Below are positions 17,781 through 25,263 of a stretch of 32,719 nucleotides of DNA, piece after piece. Below the pieces are notes generated by a model. It was not told the DNA's origin and did not search any database. It saw only the letters and a program-made list of their open reading frames with translations. Every line of letters starts with the position of its first letter. Within the stretch, counting starts at the first letter, position 1. The translations under genes were made by a program, and so were the position numbers. Source of the stretch: Chloroflexota bacterium (GTDB lineage Bacteria; Chloroflexota; Anaerolineae; JAAYEA01); NCBI GenBank assembly GCA_012689325.1, contig JAAYEA010000470.1, positions 1 to 32,719 of the forward strand, written 5' to 3'.

Positions 17781-17991
17781 CAGGGCTTGTGCAAAGTCGC
17801 GCTCGGCGATGAACTCGCCGAGCTACGGCGGCATGGAATGCCGGGGCTGCGCCTGATGAAGTCAGGCTTCGGATTCCACGCCGCGGAGGCCCCAGAAGCC
17901 CGATTCCATCGGGCGCGGTGGTGTAGCACGGCGACTTTATCGCCGTGCGGGGCGGTGCGCCAAGGTGCTTTCTGACTTTGCACAAGCCGTG
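17781..17991. mobile_element. 211-bp MITE-like element with 18-bp inverted repeats
   Basis: The ends are CAGGGCTTGTGCAAAGTC (17781-17798) and its inverted copy at 17974-17991, matching at 17 of 18 positions. Both ends are directly abutted by an identical 9-bp GTTCCTTTT. There is no transposase ORF; the element is too short and its open frames look like chance. Inside are five perfect hairpins: 9 bp at 17801-17823, 6 bp at 17829-17843, 6 bp at 17851-17867, 7 bp at 17898-17914 and 9 bp at 17926-17948. This is the form of a non-autonomous element moved in trans by an IS transposase. I cannot name the IS family; a 9-bp duplication fits several. It sits between the leu terminator and the promoter of the next operon. 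Confidence 0.78.
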
Positions 17992-18000
17992 GTTCCTTTT
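17992..18000 (+). repeat. Right 9-bp target-site duplication
   Basis: GTTCCTTTT directly follows the right inverted repeat; it is identical to 17772-17780. The bases after it (TCGG) would have continued the original terminator tail. Confidence 0.75.
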
Positions 18001-18009
18001 TCGGTTACA

Positions 18010-18038
18010 TTGACATTGGGGCGGATTCGTGGTATAGT
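18010..18038 (+). promoter_or_regulatory. Promoter of the BMP-family ABC importer
   Basis: TTGACA (18010-18015), a 17-nt spacer and TATAGT (18033-18038): the same hexamers and spacing as the ilv promoter. The MITE-like element ends 18 nt upstream of the -35 box. Confidence 0.88.
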
Positions 18039-18044
18039 CGTACA

Positions 18045-18215
18045 GTCTGTGATGCTCCTAGTCGGCTGGCGAGATGAACAGGAGGTGGGCAGGTAGAGAG
18101 CCTGGGTACAACCTGTCGAGCAACGACGCCTCTCTAGCACGGGGTCTGTGCAAGTCATGCTGTGCAAATCGGTCACTCGTCTTTTTCAGGATCGAATCTG
18201 AGGAGGAGATATCCC
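18045..18215 (+). other. Structured 5' leader of the BMP lipoprotein gene
   Basis: A ~170-nt leader with several pairings: CTCCT with AGGAG near 18055-18084, and TAGAGAG (18094-18100) with CTCTCTA (18130-18136). It also has a direct repeat of CTGTGCAA at 18146-18153 and 18160-18167. I could not fit it to a purine, guanidine or other riboswitch family. The ribosome site AGGAGGAG is at 18201-18208. Confidence 0.4.
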
Positions 18216-20399
18216 ATGAGCAGGAGATTGGCGCTGCCTATCATCTTGATGCTTGTTGTGGCGATGCTGCTGGCATCCTGCAACACGCAGACCCCGACCG
18301 CAGCCCCGGCGGCTACGCCACAAGCGCAGGCCCAGCCCACTACCGCCCCCGCCCAACCCACCGCAGCCCCGACCACGGCGGACAAGGTCAAAGCGGCCTT
18401 CGTCTACGTGGCCCCCGCGGGCGACATGGGCTGGACTTATGAGCACGATCGCGGCCGCAAGATGCTGGAAGCAGAATTGGGCATCGAGACGGCCTTTATC
18501 GAGAACGTGCCCGAGAGCGCGGACGCCGAGCGCGTCATCCGCGACTATGCCCAGAAGGGCTATGATATCATCTTTACCACCAGCTTTGGCTATATGGATC
18601 CCACGGCGGCGGTCGCTGCCGAGTTCCCCAACACTTATTTCGAGCACTGCTCCGGCTACAAGGTCGCCGATAACCTATCCACCTATTTCGGCCGGATGTA
18701 CCAGCCGCGGTTCCTGTCGGGCCTGGTGGCGGGCAAGATGACCAAGTCCAACAAGATCGGCTACGTGGCGGCCTTCCCCATCCCCGAGGTGATCCGCGGC
18801 ATCAACGCCTTCACCCGCGGCGTGCGCACGGCGAACCCCAACGCCACCGTGCATGTGGTCTGGACCAGCACCTGGTACGATCCCGCGCTGGAGCGCGAGG
18901 CGGCCGAGGGCCTGCTGGATACCGGCTGTGATATCATTGCGCAGCACCAGGACACCACCGAGCCGCAAAAGGCTGCCCAAGAGCGCGGCGCGCTGAGCAT
19001 CGGCTATGACTCGAACATGGGCGAGTTCGTCGGCGATACCGTGCTGACCAGCCCCATGTGGAACTGGGGCCCGTACTATATCTCCCGCGTCAAGGCAATC
19101 ATGGACGGCACCTGGAAGTCCGAGCAGTACTGGGGCTCCATGAAAGAGGGCGTGGCGGTGCTGGCTCCCTTCAGCCCTCGGGTTCCCGAGGATGTGAAGG
19201 CGCTGGTCAAAGAGTACGAGACCAAGATCCTGGCAGGGACCTGGGACGTCTTTCAGGGGCCTTTCAACGGCCAGGGCGGCCAACTCGCCGTTCCCGCTGG
19301 CTCGGCGCTGACCGATGCCGAGATGCTGAGCTTTGAGTGGTTCGTGGAAGGCGTTGTCGGCGAGGCGCCCAAGCAGGCGCCGGTGGCTGCTGGCGCCGCG
19401 GCGGAAAAGCCCAAGGTTGCCTTCATCTATGTCGGCCCTACGGGCGACATGGGCTGGACCTATGCTCATGACCAGGGGCGGCTGTACCTGGAAAAGGAAC
19501 TGGGCGTCGAGACCGCCTACAGCGAGTTGGTGGCGGAAGGCGCCGATTCCGCGCGCGTGATCCGCGACTATGCCCAGAAGGGCTACGACATCATCTTTGC
19601 CACCAGCTTTGGCTACATGGATAGCGTCATCGAAGTGGCCAAAGAGTTCCCCGAAACCGTCTTTGAGCACTGCACCGGCTACATGACCGCCGAGAATGCA
19701 GGCATCTATGACGGCCGCGGCTATCAGGGCTGGTACCTGGCCGGCATGGTCGCGGGCAAGATGACCAAGAAGAACGTGATGGGCTACATCGCGCCCTATC
19801 CCATCCCCGAAGTGATCCGCAACATGAACGCCTTCGCCCTCGGCGCTCGCTCGGTCAATCCGGCTGCTACCGTTCACCCGGTATGGATCAACACTTGGGT
19901 TGACCCGGTGAAGGAGCGGGAGGCGGCGCAGGCCTTGCTCGATCTCGGCGCGGATGTCATCGCTCGCGAGAGCGACTCCACCGAGCCGGACAAGCTGGCC
20001 GAGGAAAATGGGATCTATTGCATCGGCTACAACGCCTATCAGCCGGACGTGGCCCCCAAGGCGCTGCTTACCGCGCCCGTGTGGAACTGGGGCGTCTATT
20101 ACAAGCAGGCCGTGCAGGACGTGATGAACGACACCTGGACCAACGCGCCGATCTGGTGGGGCCTGAAAGAGGGCCTGCTGTCGCTGGCGCCCATCGCCGA
20201 TTTCGTCCCGGCGGACGTCAAGACGCTGGTGGCCCAGAAGCAGCAAGAGATCGTGGACGGCAAGTTCGACGTCTTTGTGGGGCCCATCAAGGACAACAAG
20301 GGCCAGGAGCGCGTGGCTGCTGGCGCCACCATGTCCGACGAGTCCAAGCTCGCTTTCGACTGGCTGGTCGAGGGCGTGGTGGGATCGATCCCTCAATAA
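18216..20399 (+). CDS. BMP-family substrate-binding lipoprotein with two tandem binding domains
   Basis: 727 residues from ATG 18216, with AGGAGGAG 7 nt upstream. The lipoprotein signal peptide ends LLASC, with Cys22 the lipid site, then a Pro/Thr/Ala linker to ~57. Residues 58-383 and 398-724 are two complete BMP/PnrA-like domains (each the size of a normal single protein), joined by an Ala-rich linker. They align end to end: GDMGWTY-x-HD, RVIRDYAQKGYDIIF, SFGYMD, VAGKMTK, PIPEVIR, a WNWG-x-YY block and EGVVG recur at matching positions, with roughly half the residues identical by eye. BMP proteins feed nucleosides or purines to ABC importers; the ATPase and permeases follow. Whether both sites bind the same ligand is unknown. 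It should be tethered outside the membrane. Confidence 0.93.
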   Translation: MSRRLALPIILMLVVAMLLASCNTQTPTAAPAATPQAQAQPTTAPAQPTAAPTTADKVKAAFVYVAPAGDMGWTYEHDRGRKMLEAELGIETAFIENVPESADAERVIRDYAQKGYDIIFTTSFGYMDPTAAVAAEFPNTYFEHCSGYKVADNLSTYFGRMYQPRFLSGLVAGKMTKSNKIGYVAAFPIPEVIRGINAFTRGVRTANPNATVHVVWTSTWYDPALEREAAEGLLDTGCDIIAQHQDTTEPQKAAQERGALSIGYDSNMGEFVGDTVLTSPMWNWGPYYISRVKAIMDGTWKSEQYWGSMKEGVAVLAPFSPRVPEDVKALVKEYETKILAGTWDVFQGPFNGQGGQLAVPAGSALTDAEMLSFEWFVEGVVGEAPKQAPVAAGAAAEKPKVAFIYVGPTGDMGWTYAHDQGRLYLEKELGVETAYSELVAEGADSARVIRDYAQKGYDIIFATSFGYMDSVIEVAKEFPETVFEHCTGYMTAENAGIYDGRGYQGWYLAGMVAGKMTKKNVMGYIAPYPIPEVIRNMNAFALGARSVNPAATVHPVWINTWVDPVKEREAAQALLDLGADVIARESDSTEPDKLAEENGIYCIGYNAYQPDVAPKALLTAPVWNWGVYYKQAVQDVMNDTWTNAPIWWGLKEGLLSLAPIADFVPADVKTLVAQKQQEIVDGKFDVFVGPIKDNKGQERVAAGATMSDESKLAFDWLVEGVVGSIPQ

Positions 20400-20435
20400 C
20401 TGGGGCTGCTGCCTGCAACGAGAGTGCATCCATGA

Positions 20436-20471
20436 GGGAGACCCGGCTTTCAGGTCTCCCTTACATCTTTT
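20436..20471 (+). terminator. Weak intercistronic terminator or stabilising hairpin
   Basis: GGGAGACC (20436-20443) pairs with GGTCTCCC (20453-20460), followed by TTACATCTTTT. The imperfect T-tract suggests partial termination, which would make more binding protein than transporter, a common arrangement. Confidence 0.5.
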
Positions 20472-20489
20472 GCCAAGGGTGAGGAAGCC

Positions 20490-22061
20490 ATGTCGATCGA
20501 GCCATCTCATGATCAAGCGGCTGTGCGGCTGGTGGGCATCACCAAGCGTTTTCCCGGCGTCCAGGCGAACGATGGCATCGATCTGGACGTGCGGCCGGGG
20601 GAAATCCACGCGCTGCTCGGCGAAAACGGCGCGGGCAAAAGCACGCTGATGAATATCCTCTCCGGCTTTTACCAGCCCGACGAAGGGCAGATCCTGATGG
20701 ACGGCAAGCCGGTGACGTTCCGCTCCCCGCGGGACGCCATCGCGCAGGGGATCGGCATGGTCCATCAGCACTTTATGCTGGTGGACATGCTCACCGTTGC
20801 CGAAAACGTGACCCTGGGCATGGAGTCTCCTCGCTTTGTCCTCAACCTCCCCGCCACGGAGCGCAAGATCGCCGAGCTGTCGCAACGCTACCGTCTGCAA
20901 GTCGATCCCCGCGCCCGCATCTGGCAGCTCTCGGTGGGCGAGCAGCAGCGCGTCGAGATCATCAAGATGCTCTATCGCGGGGCCAAGATCCTGATCCTGG
21001 ATGAGCCGACGGCGGTGCTGACCCCCGGCGAGGTGACGGACCTTTTCGCCGTGTTGCGGCAGATGGTGGCCGAAGGAACCTCGGTGGTCTTTATCAGCCA
21101 CAAGCTGGAAGAGGTGCTGAGCATCTCGGATCGCATCACCGTGCTGCGCAAGGGGCGGGTGGTAGCCACTGTGGAGGCTTCCGCCGTCACGCCGGTGGAG
21201 CTGGCGCGGCTGATGGTGGGCCGCGAGGTCTTGTTCCGCGCCGAAAAGCAGGCGCTGCCCCCGGGCGAGCCGCTATTACAGGTGGTGGGGCTCAAGGCCG
21301 CCAATGACAAGGGCCTCCTCGCGCTGAACGGCGTCTCGCTGGCGGTGCGCGAGCGCGAGATTCTGGGCATCGCTGGCGTGGCGGGCAACGGCCAAAAAGA
21401 GCTGGCCGAGGTGATCACCGGGTTGCGCCCGAGCAAGGAGGGGCAGGTGATGATCTGCTCCAAGGACATGACCAACTGCTCCCCTCGCCAGATCATCGAT
21501 CGCGGGGTCAGCCATGTGCCGGAGGATCGGCTGGGCATGGGGCTGGTGCCGAACCTGGCCATCAGCGATAACGTGGTGCTGAAAAAGTACCGGCGCTCGC
21601 CCATCGCGCGCGGCCCCTTCCTGGATCGCTCTTCCATCGACCAGTTCGCCGATGGCCTCATCGCGCTCTATGACATCGCCGCGCCGGGGCACAGCACCGC
21701 GGCCAAGCTGCTTTCCGGCGGCAACCTGCAAAAGACCATCCTCGCCCGCGAGATCTCGGCGGAGCCCAAGGTGCTGGTAGCGGTGCACCCCACCCGCGGA
21801 CTGGACGTGGGCGCCACCGAAGCGGTGCACCGGATGCTCCTGGAGCAGCGCGCGCATGGCGCCGCGATCCTGATGCTCTCCGAGGACCTGGACGAATTGC
21901 TGGCCCTTTCGGACCGCATCGCCGTGATGCACGGCGGGCGGGTCATGGGCATTGTGGACGCCGAGAACGCGAGCCTGGACGAGATCGGCCTGATGATGGC
22001 CGGGTCGCTATCGCAGACGGCGGTGGAGGCCGGCGCCGCGCTGACGGAGGAGAGAGGATAG
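20490..22061 (+). CDS. ABC importer ATPase, double nucleotide-binding domain (BMP/nucleoside type)
   Basis: 523 residues from ATG 20490 with GAGGAAG upstream. The first domain has Walker A GENGAGKS (residues 44-51), signature LSVGE (147-151) and Walker B ILILDEPTAVLTP. The second has a degenerate Walker A (GVAGNGQKE), signature LSGGN (408-412) and a degenerate Walker B (VLVAVHPTRGLDVG). This asymmetric two-domain layout is typical of the sugar/nucleoside CUT2-like group (NupA, YufO). It energises import by the two permeases that follow, the first only 3 nt after its stop. One active and one degenerate site is usual in this family, not a defect. Confidence 0.93.
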   Translation: MSIEPSHDQAAVRLVGITKRFPGVQANDGIDLDVRPGEIHALLGENGAGKSTLMNILSGFYQPDEGQILMDGKPVTFRSPRDAIAQGIGMVHQHFMLVDMLTVAENVTLGMESPRFVLNLPATERKIAELSQRYRLQVDPRARIWQLSVGEQQRVEIIKMLYRGAKILILDEPTAVLTPGEVTDLFAVLRQMVAEGTSVVFISHKLEEVLSISDRITVLRKGRVVATVEASAVTPVELARLMVGREVLFRAEKQALPPGEPLLQVVGLKAANDKGLLALNGVSLAVREREILGIAGVAGNGQKELAEVITGLRPSKEGQVMICSKDMTNCSPRQIIDRGVSHVPEDRLGMGLVPNLAISDNVVLKKYRRSPIARGPFLDRSSIDQFADGLIALYDIAAPGHSTAAKLLSGGNLQKTILAREISAEPKVLVAVHPTRGLDVGATEAVHRMLLEQRAHGAAILMLSEDLDELLALSDRIAVMHGGRVMGIVDAENASLDEIGLMMAGSLSQTAVEAGAALTEERG

Positions 22062-22064
22062 GCC

Positions 22065-23180
22065 ATGTTCAAACTGGAGCGCAGGTACGAACGCTCCCGG
22101 TACGCCGGGTTGCTGGTCACCACGGGCTCTCTCCTGGCCGCGCTGCTTTTCTGCGCGGTGATCCTGGCGCTGGCGGGAGCCAATCCTTGGCAAACCTATG
22201 TGGCCATGGTCAAAGGGGCTTTTGGCGGCAAGTACGAGTTCTCCGAGACCATCGTCAAGGCGATCCCTTTGATGCTCTGCGGGCTGGGCGTCTCGGTGGC
22301 CTTCCGGATGCTGTTCTGGAACATCGGCGCGGAGGGGCAACTGGCCATGGGCGGGTTCGCCGCCAGCGGCGTGGCGCTTTTCGTGCCGCAGGCCTTTCCC
22401 AACCTGCCCTCCTGGTTGCTTTTGCCGCTCATGGTGGTGGCGGGCTTTGTGGCCGGGGCGCTTTGGGGCATGATCCCGGCGCTGCTCAAGGCCTATCTGA
22501 AGGTGAACGAGATCATCGTCACGCTGATGATGAACTATATCGCCGTGTTGTGGGTCGAATACCTGTTTTATGGCCCCTGGAAAGACCCCAAGGGCTACGG
22601 CTTTCCCGGGTCGGCGCTTTTCACCCAGGCGGCCTGGCTGCCCCGGTGGGAGGGGACTCGCGTGCACGGGGGGCTCATCTTTGCCATCGTGGCCGCCATC
22701 GCGATCTGGCTCATCCTCGCCCGCACCAAGTGGGGCTATGAGATCCGCGTGATCGGCGAGAACCCCACCGCGGCTCGCTACGCCGGGATCAGCCTAGCGC
22801 GCAATATCCTGCTGGTGATGCTCATCAGCGGCGGCCTGGCGGGCCTGGCCGGGATGGCCGAGGTCGCGGGCATCTCTCACCGCCTGCAAAAGGGGCTGAC
22901 GGTGGGCTATGGCTTCACGGCCATCATCGTCGCCTGGCTGGGCAAGCTGAACCCAGGGGGCGTATTGGTGGTGGCGGTCCTGATGGCGGGCTTGCTGGTG
23001 GGCGGGGACCAGATCCAGATCACCATGGGCCTGCCGGCTTCCGTGGCGTCGATCCTGCAGGGCTCCATCCTGTTCTTCATGCTGGGCGGCGCGTTCCTGA
23101 CCGACTTTCGCGTCCGTTGGGTCAGCCGGGCTCGCTTGCCCGCCGCGCCTTCGCTCGCCAAGGCCACTCCGGAGGAATAG
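22065..23180 (+). CDS. ABC importer permease 1 (BMP/nucleoside type)
   Basis: 371 residues from ATG 22065, 3 nt after the ATPase gene. It has many hydrophobic helices and the family blocks FWNIGAEGQLAMGGFAA, LKVNEIIVTLMMNYIA and VIGENPTAARYAGIS, the last being the likely contact with the ATPase. It resembles the NupB/YufP branch of the BPD-transp-2 permeases. It has a cytoplasmic N-terminus rich in Arg. It should form the membrane channel with the next gene's product. Confidence 0.92.
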   Translation: MFKLERRYERSRYAGLLVTTGSLLAALLFCAVILALAGANPWQTYVAMVKGAFGGKYEFSETIVKAIPLMLCGLGVSVAFRMLFWNIGAEGQLAMGGFAASGVALFVPQAFPNLPSWLLLPLMVVAGFVAGALWGMIPALLKAYLKVNEIIVTLMMNYIAVLWVEYLFYGPWKDPKGYGFPGSALFTQAAWLPRWEGTRVHGGLIFAIVAAIAIWLILARTKWGYEIRVIGENPTAARYAGISLARNILLVMLISGGLAGLAGMAEVAGISHRLQKGLTVGYGFTAIIVAWLGKLNPGGVLVVAVLMAGLLVGGDQIQITMGLPASVASILQGSILFFMLGGAFLTDFRVRWVSRARLPAAPSLAKATPEE

Positions 23181-23184
23181 AGCC

Positions 23185-24141
23185 ATGTTCGACGTGGAGC
23201 TTTGGGTATCCATCCTGGCGGTGACCGTGCGTTCGGGCACGTCGTTGCTCTATGCCACGCTGGGCGAGGTCCTCACCGAGCGTTCGGGCATCCTGAACCT
23301 CGGCGTGGAGGGCGTGATGATCATGGGCGCCGTGACCGGCTTTGCGGCGACCTACCATAGCGGCAGCGCGGTGGTGGGCACGCTGGTGGCCATGGTGGTG
23401 GCGGCCCTATTGGCGGCCATCCATGCCTTCCTCACCGTCTCGCTGCGCGCCGATCAGACGGTCAGCGGGCTGGCCCTGAGCATCTTTGGCTCCGGGCTGG
23501 CCAGCTTTCTCGGCCAGCGGCTGGGGCCTGCGGGCAAGCCCCTGGTTGGCCTGATCGGACCCAAGTTCGCGCGGGTGCCCCTGCCTTTTCTGTCCGACCT
23601 GCCGGTCTTGGGGCGCTCCTTCTTTCGCGCGGACGCGTTGACCTACCTGCTGTATCTCCTGGTGCCGCTGATCTGGTTCTGGCTCTATCGCACGCGGCCG
23701 GGCCTGCACCTGCGCGCCGTGGGGGAAAACCCGCGCACGGCGGACGCCATGGGCGTGAACGTGACCGCCACGCGGTACCTCTATACCATCGTGGGCGGGA
23801 TGCTCATGGGCTTGGGCGGCGCGCACCTTTCGCTGGCCTACACGCCGGGCTGGGCGGAGGGACTGACCGGCGGGCGCGGCTGGATCGCCGTGGCGATGGT
23901 GATCTTTGCGACGTGGAACCCGCTGCGGGCGGTGTTGGGGGCGCTGCTCTTTGGCAGCGTGACGGCGGTGCAGTTCCGCTTGCAGGCCGCCGGGACCACC
24001 ATTCCCGCTTCCTTCTTGGGGATGCTCCCCTACTTTTTCACCATCGTGGTGCTGGTGTTCATCACCTGGTGGGAGACCTTTAGCAAGCGGGTGGGCGCGC
24101 CCGCGGCGCTGGGCGTGCCGTATATCCGGGAGGACAAGTAG
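23185..24141 (+). CDS. ABC importer permease 2 (BMP/nucleoside type)
   Basis: 318 residues from ATG 23185, 4 nt after permease 1. Conserved blocks are TLGEVLTERSGILNLGVEGVMIMGA near the start and LRAVGENPRTADAMGVNV in the cytoplasmic coupling loop; GGRGWIAVAMVIFATWNP follows. This is the NupC/YufQ branch. It completes the importer. The stop codon TAG (24139-24141) lies inside the left arm of the palindromic repeat that begins at 24138, so the gene's natural end may have been set by that element. Confidence 0.92.
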   Translation: MFDVELWVSILAVTVRSGTSLLYATLGEVLTERSGILNLGVEGVMIMGAVTGFAATYHSGSAVVGTLVAMVVAALLAAIHAFLTVSLRADQTVSGLALSIFGSGLASFLGQRLGPAGKPLVGLIGPKFARVPLPFLSDLPVLGRSFFRADALTYLLYLLVPLIWFWLYRTRPGLHLRAVGENPRTADAMGVNVTATRYLYTIVGGMLMGLGGAHLSLAYTPGWAEGLTGGRGWIAVAMVIFATWNPLRAVLGALLFGSVTAVQFRLQAAGTTIPASFLGMLPYFFTIVVLVFITWWETFSKRVGAPAALGVPYIREDK

Positions 24142-24241
24142 GGGCGAGGCATCCCTCAGCGATACCTATTCAGGATCGTGCTTGCAGCGCTGAGCGGCGC
24201 TCGCACGATGTATCGCTTGACAGGGAGTGCCTCGCCCCTAC
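24138..24241. repeat. 104-nt nested palindromic element, also likely bidirectional terminator
   Basis: The outer arms GTAGGGGCGAGGCA (24138-24151) and TGCCTCGCCCCTAC (24228-24241) match perfectly over 14 bp. Inside, TCCCT/AGGGA, AGCGATAC (24158-24165)/GTATCGCT (24210-24217), ATCGTGC (24175-24181)/GCACGAT (24203-24209) and AGCGC/GCGCT nest around a 6-nt loop. It can fold into one long hairpin with a few bulges. I recall GTAGGGGCGA...TCGCCCCTAC ends as common in miniature elements of Chloroflexota and cyanobacteria. It lies between convergent genes. No clear target duplication is visible. Confidence 0.6.
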
Positions 24242-24246
24242 GGCGT

Positions 24247-25155
24247 TTATGCCTGCTTCTTGTTCCGGCGGAGCCGGTTGATGAGCCAGACCAGCGCCAC
24301 CAACGGGAGCAGGATCAGGATCAGGATTGGCGCGACGTAGAGCAGGATCCAGATCAGCGCGCCGCCCAGGAACTGCAGCGTCTCCACCAGCCGCTTCAGG
24401 GCGCTGGCGATGGTGGCCTGGGGCCGCCACTTGCTGTCGGAGGTCAGCGGCTGATCCACGATGTCCGGCTCCAGCGAGATGTTGATGGTCGCCATGGCCG
24501 TCATGCGGCCCAGGTACTGCATCCGGCCTTCGATGCGCTCGATCTGCGAGCGAATGTTGGTCAGCTCGCGGTAGACGGCCAGGATGTCCTCGGCCTTGCC
24601 CGTGCGCTCGCGCACCTGGGTCAGCAGCTCTAGCAGCTCGTTCTCCGTGGCCTTCAGGGTGCGCAGTTGGGCATCCAGGTCCGCGTACTCCTCCGTCACA
24701 TCGTCGCCCGAGGTGGAGGTGTTTTTCACCACATTGGCCACGGCCTTGATGCGCTCCATCGCCGCGTCGAAGGAGGCGGCGGGGACGCGCACGCTCATGT
24801 TGGCGCTCACATATTCGTTGTTCCGCCACGAGTTGCTGGACACGATATAGCCCTGCAGCTCGGCGACGATGCCGCCAACGCTTTCCATCGCCTTGTTGGT
24901 GTCACCCACCAGCAGCGCCAGGCTGCCAGTGCGGATGATCATGCGGTCCGCATCCGCCGCGACCCCTTCCCCGGTGGCATAGCCGGGCGCTGGGGTGGCC
25001 ATCGGGGCCATGGCCGGCTGGGCGACGACTTCCCGCTCGACCACGGCATACTCTGGGCGCGCATCCGCACTTTGTGAAGCCGTCCGCGGCGCTCCGGCGC
25101 ACCCGGCCAGGACCACAAGCAGCGCCAGAAAGATCAACAGATACTTGGTTTTCAT
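24247..25155 (-). CDS. DUF4349-type lipoprotein with C-terminal membrane span
   Basis: 302 residues from ATG 25155 with GGAGG 9 nt upstream. A lipobox VLAGC puts the lipid on Cys19. A disordered Ala/Pro region runs to ~70, followed by a DUF4349-like domain: RMIIRTGSLALLVGDTNKAM, VPAASFDAAMERI, and EEYADLDAQLRTLKATENELLELL. Residues ~155-212 look like a coiled coil, and 263-293 are a strong hydrophobic span followed by NRLRRNKK, so the protein may be anchored at both ends. The function of DUF4349 proteins is unknown; they are widespread in the envelope of many phyla. It lies 108 nt after the phosphoesterase gene and may share its transcript. Confidence 0.82.
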   Translation of the reverse strand: MKTKYLLIFLALLVVLAGCAGAPRTASQSADARPEYAVVEREVVAQPAMAPMATPAPGYATGEGVAADADRMIIRTGSLALLVGDTNKAMESVGGIVAELQGYIVSSNSWRNNEYVSANMSVRVPAASFDAAMERIKAVANVVKNTSTSGDDVTEEYADLDAQLRTLKATENELLELLTQVRERTGKAEDILAVYRELTNIRSQIERIEGRMQYLGRMTAMATINISLEPDIVDQPLTSDSKWRPQATIASALKRLVETLQFLGGALIWILLYVAPILILILLPLVALVWLINRLRRNKKQA

Positions 25156-25263
25156 CGCGATTTACCTCCGCACATAGCGTTGCGACGATGTATGGTGTCT
25201 CTCACTCTTACAGACGTCGCGATCGAGGCTTCGGTTCCTTGCCTGTACAGGCTTTTTCCCCGG

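Noticed and set aside
17784-17985. Small gene inside the MITE-like element
   Set aside because: The only frames (60-106 codons) span the palindromes, lack ribosome sites and have no recognisable protein content.
18045-18215. Purine riboswitch before the nucleoside-type importer
   Set aside because: The conserved three-way junction and loop sequences of purine riboswitches are not present.
18074-18442. Upstream frame in the BMP leader as a leader peptide
   Set aside because: It has no amino-acid run and reads out of frame well into the lipoprotein gene; there is no antiterminator pairing.
18675-21101. 808-codon minus-strand open frame opposite the BMP lipoprotein and ATPase genes
   Set aside because: It mirrors well-identified plus-strand genes; GC-rich third positions keep antisense frames open, and its translation is His/Arg/Gly-rich with no known motif.
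25236-25259. Plus-strand terminator GCCTGTACAGGC plus TTTTT
   Set aside because: The palindrome allows only a 4-bp stem with a 4-nt loop, and no plus-strand gene ends there.
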